Assembly: GCA_017453705.1 (NCBI GenBank)
Contig: JAFTEK010000170.1
Location: forward strand, 1 to 5,703
Length of the DNA stretch: 5,703 bases
Source of the DNA: Treponema sp.
GTDB taxonomy: Bacteria > Spirochaetota > Spirochaetia > Treponematales > Treponemataceae
Direction: 5' to 3'
The notes beneath the pieces were generated by a model that was given only the letters and a program-made list of their open reading frames with translations, was not told where the DNA came from and searched no databases. Shown one piece after another: positions 1 to 4,542 of the stretch. The translations under genes were made by a program, and so were the position numbers. How positions within the stretch are numbered: position 1 is the stretch's first letter; each line of letters opens with the position of its first letter.

Positions 1-15
1 GCTCTCATCCCTGTG

Positions 16-1056
16 ATGTTCCGGGTACACAGACCACCAGCCCTTGTTTTTGCCCTGCTGTCCTTCCTGGTTATTTTCCTGTCATGCTGCCAGAAGGCTG
101 GGGAAGGGGGGGGGAGCAAGAGTTCATCTCGCTCTCTTCCTGCCCAGAGTTGGGAAATCTTGGGCACTGTATGCTCTGTGAATGCATTTGAGGACGGGGG
201 TGAAAAGCTTTATGGAGAGATTCGTGCAAGGCTCCAGGAAATAGATGAGGCTTTCTCCGCGAATCGAACTTCCTCCGATGTTTCCTGTGTGAACTCCGCC
301 GCAGGGAAGAATGCAGTCAGCGTCCGTGATGGTGTTTTTTTTGTGATAAAAACAGCCCTCTCTTTTGCAGAAAGGAGCGGAGGAGTCTTTGACCCGACGA
401 TTGGTCCCCTTGTCAAGCTGTGGGGAATCGGCACAGACCACCAGAAAGTCCCTTCACAAGAGGAGATAGATGCTGCCCTCGCGCTTGTGGACTGGCGGAA
501 GGTCTCTCTGGAGGAGTCGGGTCGTTCCGTCTTCCTTGAGGATGAAGGAATGGCCTTGGACTTGGGCGGGATAGCCAAGGGCTACGCGGCCGATGAACTT
601 GTGTGCATCCTGAAGGCGCGGCAGGTCAGCCGGGCCATAATCGATCTGGGGGGCAATGTCTATGTGTATGGAAGCAAAAAAGACGGAAGCAAGTGGAAGG
701 TCGGAATAAAGAACCCATTGGACGGCGGGCAGTCCGTCGCCAGCGTCTTGGAGCTTGGGGACGGGCTTTCTGTGGTGACGAGCGGAAATTATGAGCGTTA
801 TTTTATAAGCGAGGGAAAGCGATACCACCATATCATAGACCCCAAGACCGGCTTCCCCGGCGGAGGGAATGTGGCTTCCGCCACGATTGTTTCCTCTTCG
901 TCAATGGAGGCGGATGCCATGAGCACGACAGCCTTCTTGATGGGAATGGAGGCCTTCCAGCAGGCTTTTCCAAGTGTAGCCTGCATCTTTATGCTCTCGG
1001 ACGGCAGTGTGTCCGCATCCAATGAACTGACTGAGTTTTACGGCTGGCTCAGATGA
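16..1056 (+). CDS. apbE: ApbE/Ftp-type FAD:protein FMN transferase, lipoprotein
   Basis: ApbE-family enzymes use Mg2+ and FAD to attach FMN covalently to Thr/Ser of target flavoproteins such as Rnf/Nqr subunits, outside the inner membrane; the treponemal member Ftp also hydrolyses FAD. Numbering here is from the GTG at 13, one codon before the ATG at 16. The N-terminus is a lipoprotein signal: MFRVHRPP, a hydrophobic stretch at 10-24, then Cys25 after FLS, a loose spirochete-style lipobox. Family motifs follow in order: FSANRTSSDVSCVN (81-94), GGVFDPTIGPLVKLWGIG (123-140), DLGGIAKGYAADE (183-195), IIDLGGNVYVYG (209-220), TSGNYERYF (256-264), HHIIDPKTGFP (272-282) and the metal-site segment EADAMSTT (299-306). 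Its 346 residues are normal for the family. I chose ATG 16 because of the signal peptide; the frame is open to base 1 with no clear Shine-Dalgarno, so a start outside the window cannot be excluded. A G9 run lies at codons 32-34. The 3' end overlaps the opposing transporter gene by 8 bp. Confidence 0.93.
   Translation: MFRVHRPPALVFALLSFLVIFLSCCQKAGEGGGSKSSSRSLPAQSWEILGTVCSVNAFEDGGEKLYGEIRARLQEIDEAFSANRTSSDVSCVNSAAGKNAVSVRDGVFFVIKTALSFAERSGGVFDPTIGPLVKLWGIGTDHQKVPSQEEIDAALALVDWRKVSLEESGRSVFLEDEGMALDLGGIAKGYAADELVCILKARQVSRAIIDLGGNVYVYGSKKDGSKWKVGIKNPLDGGQSVASVLELGDGLSVVTSGNYERYFISEGKRYHHIIDPKTGFPGGGNVASATIVSSSSMEADAMSTTAFLMGMEAFQQAFPSVACIFMLSDGSVSASNELTEFYGWLR
106..114 (+). repeat. Poly-G tract (G9) inside apbE
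   Basis: Nine consecutive G, preceded by G4-AA, encode the Gly-rich linker (AGEGGGS) just after lipidated Cys25. The frame is intact at nine G. In the sequence as given, loss of one G leads to TGA at 179-181 and gain of one G leads to TGA at 189-191. Either slip would leave only about 55-60 residues of the 346-residue enzyme. Confidence 0.9.
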
Positions 1057-2278
1057 ATTTCTTGAGTTCCTGTGCCTCTATGCTGTCCGTCTTTTCCGCG
1101 ACAATGTAGCTGCCTGTCATTGCAGTCAATGCGTCAAATGCGGCGGCAAAGCATCCCAGGACGGGAGCCGCCTCCCTCAAAAGAAGGTATCCTGCCTCAT
1201 AGCCTCCTCCGTGCTTGATGCATAGGATGGTCAGCAGCAGGAAGGTTCCCCCGATAGGATGCTCCCCCAGCAGGAATGAGAGCAGGAACGACCAGAAGCC
1301 TATCCAGATGACAGTGGACATCTTTATTTCGAGCATTGAGTAGGAACGCAGTATCACGATGAAGCATACTGATGTGACAAGTGCGGCTCCTCCGCGGGCA
1401 AAAATTGAGAAAAGCGGATAGCTGACACCGTTTACCCTGTGCCTTATTCCCAGACTTTCATTGCCGTGCCTGATGAGCAGGGGCAGGGTCATGTTGGACT
1501 CGCCGGATATGAAAGCCGCCATAATCGGGGCGGCGGAGGCATAGATGACGCGGTAGGGATGCTTTTCCCCGCAGAGGATTCTGATGATGAAGGGGTAGAC
1601 GACAAAAGCCATCAGTGCCAGAAGGACGAGGAGCAGGGCGAACAGTTCGCCGTACAGTCCCGTCTTTTTGAGCGCGATGACACCGAGCGTCCAGCGGCAT
1701 GATAGGACTATCATGCCTATTGCCAGAATCTCGGTAAAGAAGCTCATGACTATGTAAGCTACCCTTGCTATGGAGTTGAACACTGCGATTGCAGGTGCGG
1801 CGGCGTGTTTGTCATCGTTTGCACCGGATCCGACCAGCCCCGCGAAGATGAAGCATGGCAGCAGGTAGCTGTCATTAAGCAGGGACTGCACACCGTTGTA
1901 AGGGAAGAGCTGCCTTATCAGCCCAAGTATGTCAACTCCGGGAATCTCACTGGAGCTTTCTATTGTCATGGGAATTCTTGGTAGCTTGACAATCAGTGCC
2001 GCAAGTAGTCCTAAGACCACGAGGAGGGCTGTTGAAAGGATTATTACGGATGTCGTCCAAAGACCTGTCTTTAGCATCAGCTTCTCGTCGCGCAGTTTAT
2101 AGCAGGCGGTGGAGATGGAGAAGAAAAGCAGGGGGATAAGCGGATATCGACCGAAGCGTATTACGAATTCAACGATGAAATCCAGGGTATCCTGTGTATT
2201 TTTTGAGCCTGATGGAAGGACAAAAGCAAGTGCGATTCCCAAGATTATGCCAATGAGGTACTTTATCCATATTTTCAT
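1049..2278 (-). CDS. Divergent dicarboxylate/amino acid:cation symporter family (SDF/DAACS) membrane protein
   Basis: This 409-residue multi-pass protein has the layout of the glutamate-transporter (GltPh/GltP, PF00375) fold: TM1 at about 5-21, TM2-TM3 through 98, TM4-TM6 through 235, hairpin HP1 at about 250-272, TM7 at 286-310, HP2 at 330-350 and TM8 at 364-394. Matches that place it in the family are AFISGESNMTLPLLIR (HP1, canonical AFxTxSSxxTLP), a Pro-x8-AAL segment in TM7, HPIGGT in HP2 (canonical GVPG) and GSYIVAEKT at the end of TM8. Length is typical. The hallmark functional motifs are missing: TM7 NMDGT reads ARGGA (294-298), and in TM8 the positions of GltPh R397, N401 and D405 appear as A378, D382 and A386. 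The fold is therefore confident, while substrate and ion coupling are not; acidic amino acid uptake should not be assumed. No Shine-Dalgarno precedes the ATG, but a strong promoter ends 8 bp upstream. It is transcribed alone and its tail overlaps apbE. Confidence 0.8.
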   Translation of the reverse strand: MKIWIKYLIGIILGIALAFVLPSGSKNTQDTLDFIVEFVIRFGRYPLIPLLFFSISTACYKLRDEKLMLKTGLWTTSVIILSTALLVVLGLLAALIVKLPRIPMTIESSSEIPGVDILGLIRQLFPYNGVQSLLNDSYLLPCFIFAGLVGSGANDDKHAAAPAIAVFNSIARVAYIVMSFFTEILAIGMIVLSCRWTLGVIALKKTGLYGELFALLLVLLALMAFVVYPFIIRILCGEKHPYRVIYASAAPIMAAFISGESNMTLPLLIRHGNESLGIRHRVNGVSYPLFSIFARGGAALVTSVCFIVILRSYSMLEIKMSTVIWIGFWSFLLSFLLGEHPIGGTFLLLTILCIKHGGGYEAGYLLLREAAPVLGCFAAAFDALTAMTGSYIVAEKTDSIEAQELKKFI

Positions 2279-2280
2279 GG

Positions 2281-2290
2281 TAATCGATTA
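2281..2290. repeat. Perfect 10-bp palindrome TAATCGATTA
   Basis: It covers the end of the leftward -10 element and the probable leftward start of transcription, just ahead of the transporter ATG at 2278. Its position would suit a repressor site, but no regulator is identified and an AT-rich palindrome of this size can arise by chance. Confidence 0.4.
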
Positions 2291-2315
2291 TATCAACAAA
2301 GTCTGCCTTTGCAAA
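2287..2315 (-). promoter_or_regulatory. Leftward sigma70-type extended -10 promoter for the SDF transporter
   Basis: Read on the - strand, TGA-TATAAT (2295 down to 2287) is a perfect extended -10. The -35 is TTTGCA (2315-2310, spacer 17) or TTGCAA (2314-2309, spacer 16). Only 8 bp (CGATTACC) separate the -10 from the ATG, so the transcript should have a leader of about 0-3 nt and no Shine-Dalgarno. The -35 is shared with the rightward promoter. Confidence 0.7.
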
Positions 2316-2320
2316 GTCCG
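2297..2320. repeat. Short direct repeat CAAAGTCYG, two copies 15 bp apart
   Basis: CAAAGTCTG (2297-2305) and CAAAGTCCG (2312-2320) match at 8 of 9 positions and lie between the two divergent -10 elements. They could be paired protein-binding sites. The 15-bp spacing puts them on opposite helix faces, which makes simple side-by-side binding less likely. Confidence 0.3.
2307..2316. promoter_or_regulatory. Palindrome CTTTGCAAAG forming the shared -35 of two divergent promoters
   Basis: This is a perfect 10-bp palindrome whose core TTGCAA reads the same on both strands and matches TTGACA at 4 of 6 positions in each direction. It sits 17 bp from the rightward TATAAT and 16-17 bp from the leftward TATAAT, close to the centre of the intergenic region. 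Confidence 0.6.
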
Positions 2321-2337
2321 TGACAATGTGCTATAAT
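2309..2337 (+). promoter_or_regulatory. Rightward sigma70-type extended -10 promoter for the SDR-like/mgtC operon
   Basis: TTGCAA (2309-2314), a 17-bp spacer, then TATAAT (2332-2337) preceded by TGTGC, a full TRTGn extended -10. The usual start distance places +1 at about 2343-2345, on or next to the ATG at 2345, so the mRNA would be leaderless for that start. Confidence 0.75.
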
Positions 2338-2344
2338 CATTCTC

Positions 2345-3136
2345 ATGGCGAAAACAGTCCTTGTCGCAGGAAAAGAGATGCCGTCTGGAAGCAAATTTGC
2401 CGATGGTCTGGCTTTGTCTGGCAGAAGTATTTCCATAACCACCCCGGAGCTATCGCAGGAAGAAGAAGAGGCTGCTGCTGCTGAAAAAAGCATGGCAATT
2501 ACAGAGGCTTCCGGAATTTCTCTGGTGGAATGGCACAAGGCATCCCCTATTTCTTCCCGAACCCTTATTTTCAGCACGGAGGCTGCGTTCGGTCACATGG
2601 ACGAGGCTGTTCTTTTTTTTGATGCTGAATGGCTGGCATCCTTGGAGAGACCGCTTTCAAGCGCGGAATGCATCAGGGGCTGCGATGAGCTTGTTCTGCC
2701 TTTCCAGTGCCTTGCCCTGGAGGTTCTGTCCAGGTTTGAGAAGAAGAATTCTACAGGCGTGCCTGGGATGTTGGTTTTTCTTTTCAAGGAGACACCTGAT
2801 CAGGTTGATATCCTTAAGGCTCCGGCTCTTCGCTCTGGAGGCTCCTCAATCTCATCTCCAGTTGTTGCTGCCGCCGCTGCCGCATTCGAGATTTTTGCGG
2901 AGAACATAGCCGTCCAGTTTGGAAATAAGTCATACGTGAACATCCTGCTCACCAGAAGCGGCATTGACAATGAGCTAAGCTCTAGCGACATGGAGCTTGG
3001 AAAATGGCTTGCAGAATATATGGACAGCTTTAAGGCTACGGGAGCCAAATTTGATGCCAAGACATCAGGCGAATGGGTCAAAGCCGGGAGCCGCTATGGT
3101 GCGGGTGGCTTTAAGCTTTTTGGAAAGAAGCGGTAA
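2345..3136 (+). CDS. Degenerate short-chain dehydrogenase-like protein, function unknown
   Basis: I do not recognise a characterised homologue. The 263 residues read like a worn short-chain dehydrogenase/reductase (SDR) Rossmann fold. KTVLVAGKEMPSG (3-15) sits where SDRs have strand 1 and TGxxxGxG, with T changed to A and one Gly to Pro. A middle part (87-149) has the spacing of the SDR central strands and helices, ending in the strand GMLVFLF. SSPVV, AAAAAAFEIF, AENIAVQF and YVNILLTRSGIDNEL (170-211) match the SDR region from the catalytic Ser through the VNxVxPG strand. The catalytic YxxxK is absent; by this alignment it is V174 and A178. The C-terminus (about 225-263) is Lys/Gly-rich. Assignment rests on pattern matching by eye, so the SDR relation is an inference. 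It is first in an operon with mgtC. ATG 2345 is preferred because it keeps strand 1; ATG 2378 has the better Shine-Dalgarno. Confidence 0.85.
   Translation: MAKTVLVAGKEMPSGSKFADGLALSGRSISITTPELSQEEEEAAAAEKSMAITEASGISLVEWHKASPISSRTLIFSTEAAFGHMDEAVLFFDAEWLASLERPLSSAECIRGCDELVLPFQCLALEVLSRFEKKNSTGVPGMLVFLFKETPDQVDILKAPALRSGGSSISSPVVAAAAAAFEIFAENIAVQFGNKSYVNILLTRSGIDNELSSSDMELGKWLAEYMDSFKATGAKFDAKTSGEWVKAGSRYGAGGFKLFGKKR
2368..2380 (+). promoter_or_regulatory. Shine-Dalgarno-like AGGA before an internal in-frame ATG (alternative start)
   Basis: AGGA (2368-2371) lies 6 nt before ATG 2378-2380, which is codon 12 of the SDR-like gene. Starting there would give a transcript with a leader of about 33 nt and a 252-residue protein, but would remove the Rossmann-like first strand KTVLVAG. 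It is either the true start, a second start, or chance. Confidence 0.35.
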
Positions 3137-3142
3137 GAAAGG
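3135..3142 (+). promoter_or_regulatory. Ribosome binding site of mgtC
   Basis: AAGAAAGG overlaps the TAA stop of the preceding gene and ends 5 nt before ATG 3148. This supports the mgtC start and suggests co-translation from one mRNA. Confidence 0.7.
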
Positions 3143-3147
3143 CCTTT

Positions 3148-3846
3148 ATGGATATATCAGAGTTTATTTCTGTGGATTTTTACATTGACTCATTGGTTAA
3201 AATCTTGGCAAGTTCCATATCAGGAGCACTGCTGGGACTTGAACGCAAGCACCGTTATCAGGTCGTTGGTATGAGGACTTTGGTGCTGATAAGCGTGTCT
3301 TCAACCCTGCTGGCAATTCTTTCGTACAGCCTGCCTGAGATTCAGGCTGGGAAGGGCTACTATGGCGGGGATCCTACAAGGGTCATAGCCGGGGTGGTCA
3401 GTGGAATAGGTTTTCTAGGCGGGGGTGCGATAGTCCATCAGGGGGTGAACATTCGTGGCCTGACTTCCGCAGCTGTTGTGTGGACTTCTGCGGCCATAGG
3501 GCTTGCCCTTGGTGCCGGCCTTTATGAGCAGTCCGTTCTGGTGCTTGTTGTGGCCCTCTTTCTTCTTGTTCTTCTTGAAAAGATTGAGAGCCGGTACTTT
3601 CTTGCTGGCCGTAACAAGACTCTCCATGTTGTGTTCGGGAATGGAGATGTTGACTTGTCTGCGGCTAAGGCGGCCATAGAGAGGAACGGTTTCAAGGTTA
3701 GGGATCTTAATATCAGCCGTATCATGTCAGAAAGCAAGATTATTCTGCGTTACTCAGTCGTATCACCTGACTTGGACAACTATAACCTGGTAATCGATGA
3801 TCTTGCCAAAGTTGGCAGCCTCGATGAGTTCTCTGTAACTGACTAG
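3148..3846 (+). CDS. MgtC/SapB family membrane protein
   Basis: This 232-residue protein has the standard MgtC layout and length (Salmonella MgtC is 231). About five hydrophobic segments lie at 12-31, 43-61, 78-97, 105-125 and 128-145, followed by a soluble C-terminal domain at about 155-232 of the ACT-like type seen in MgtC. Diagnostic motifs are GALLGLERKHRYQVVGMRT (26-44), DPTRVIAGVVSGIGFLGGGAI (75-95; the family usually has GAGAI) and GVNIRGLTSAAVVW (99-112) with IGLALGAG. MgtC proteins sit in the cytoplasmic membrane and are tied to growth at low Mg2+ and acid stress. In Salmonella MgtC modulates the F-type ATPase and phosphate control rather than carrying Mg2+. The role here is unknown. 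It follows the SDR-like gene by 11 bp and shares its promoter. Its TAG stop lies in an inverted repeat shared with the end of thiQ. Confidence 0.92.
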   Translation: MDISEFISVDFYIDSLVKILASSISGALLGLERKHRYQVVGMRTLVLISVSSTLLAILSYSLPEIQAGKGYYGGDPTRVIAGVVSGIGFLGGGAIVHQGVNIRGLTSAAVVWTSAAIGLALGAGLYEQSVLVLVVALFLLVLLEKIESRYFLAGRNKTLHVVFGNGDVDLSAAKAAIERNGFKVRDLNISRIMSESKIILRYSVVSPDLDNYNLVIDDLAKVGSLDEFSVTD

Positions 3847-3857
3847 GCCTTAGTCAG
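3839..3857. repeat. Inverted repeat holding both convergent stop codons (mgtC/thiQ)
   Basis: CTGACTA (3839-3845) and TAGTCAG (3851-3857) pair perfectly over 7 bp around a 5-nt loop GGCCT. The mgtC stop (TAG 3844-3846) and the thiQ stop (TAA, 3852-3850 on the - strand) both fall in it. No run of U follows on either strand (AAAAG on +, TTACAG on -), so it is at best a weak bidirectional terminator or an mRNA end-protecting hairpin. Confidence 0.45.
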
Positions 3858-4542
3858 AAAAGTCCTCTGCATCTCCTTGCCACTTTATCCGGCCTTTTTC
3901 CATTACGATTATCCTGTCACTCATCATTTTTGCCTCATTTATATCGTGTGTTACCATTATTGAGGTAAAGCCTTCTTTTTTCTGCATGGCAACGATTTCT
4001 TCTGCCAGTTTTTTTCTCATGGGGGCATCAAGGGCACTAAGAGGTTCATCGAGCAGGATAAGCTTTGGTTTTACTATTAATGTGCGGGCCAGGGATACTC
4101 GCTGTGCTTCACCTCCGCTCAGGCTTTCTGGATATCGGCAGGCAAGATCTTGTATGTTGAACAGGTTAAGGAAGTGCCTTGCCTGTTTCCTGGCTTCTTC
4201 TTTTTTTATACCTCTGCAAATCAGACCGTATGCGACGTTATCCTGGACAGTCATGTTAAGAAATAGCGCTCCGCTCTGGAACACCAGTCCACATTCTCTT
4301 TTTCCAGGGGCAAGCGTTGCTATGTCTTTTCCGTCAAGCATTATCCGGGTCTTTTTGTCTCTAGTATCTGTCTTGAGAATTCCTGCTATAAGGCGTAGCA
4401 CGGTTGACTTTCCACAACCGCTAGGACCTACGATGCTGGTCATGCTGGCTTTATCCGCTTGGAAAGATATGTCCACCTCTACGCTTCCTTTGGAGCATAG
4501 TCCCCAGTTCTTGTAGAGTCCGCAACATTCAAAGTATGCCAT
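3850..4542 (-). CDS. thiQ: Thiamine/thiamine-phosphate ABC transporter ATP-binding protein ThiQ
   Basis: This cytoplasmic ATPase powers ThiBPQ-type import of thiamine and its phosphates. The 230 residues compare with 232 in E. coli ThiQ and carry all ABC motifs: Walker A GPSGCGKST (39-47), Q-loop VFQS (Q89), signature LSGGEAQR (141-148), Walker B LILLDEP (161-167), D-loop SALD and switch His in VTHD (H199). Ending soon after GRIKWQG, with no regulatory C-terminal domain, resembles ThiQ (GRIAWQG) rather than longer PotA/FbpC-type subunits. I chose ATG 4542 because AAAGGA lies 5 nt upstream and MAYFECCGLYK starts the domain properly. An in-frame ATG at 4710 would add 56 residues that lie antisense-free but out of frame within thiP and resemble no ABC domain. 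The start overlaps the thiP end by 14 bp, indicating coupled translation. The specific thiamine call depends mainly on the neighbouring permease. Confidence 0.88.
   Translation of the reverse strand: MAYFECCGLYKNWGLCSKGSVEVDISFQADKASMTSIVGPSGCGKSTVLRLIAGILKTDTRDKKTRIMLDGKDIATLAPGKRECGLVFQSGALFLNMTVQDNVAYGLICRGIKKEEARKQARHFLNLFNIQDLACRYPESLSGGEAQRVSLARTLIVKPKLILLDEPLSALDAPMRKKLAEEIVAMQKKEGFTSIMVTHDINEAKMMSDRIIVMEKGRIKWQGDAEDFSD

Noticed and set aside
335..342. T8 run in apbE
   Set aside because: It encodes part of FFVI in a normal position; T8 is a weaker slippage site than G9 and common by chance.
1031..1052. CTGAG/CTCAG inverted repeat at the end of apbE as a terminator
   Set aside because: Only 5 bp pair around a 12-nt loop and no T run follows.
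2459..2483. GAA and GCT triplet runs in the SDR-like gene
   Set aside because: In-frame and short (three to four units), encoding an EEEEAAAA helix; length change would not shift the frame.
2293..2577. Leftward frame crossing the intergenic region and the start of the SDR-like gene
   Set aside because: It is antisense to the better-supported gene, and its coding region would run through the divergent promoters.
2613..2620. T8 run in the SDR-like gene
   Set aside because: It encodes an ordinary Phe-Phe pair before Asp; nothing suggests a switch.
3986..4516. Open frame on the + strand opposite thiQ
   Set aside because: It mirrors conserved ABC motifs; antisense frames of this kind are common opposite ATP-binding cassette genes.
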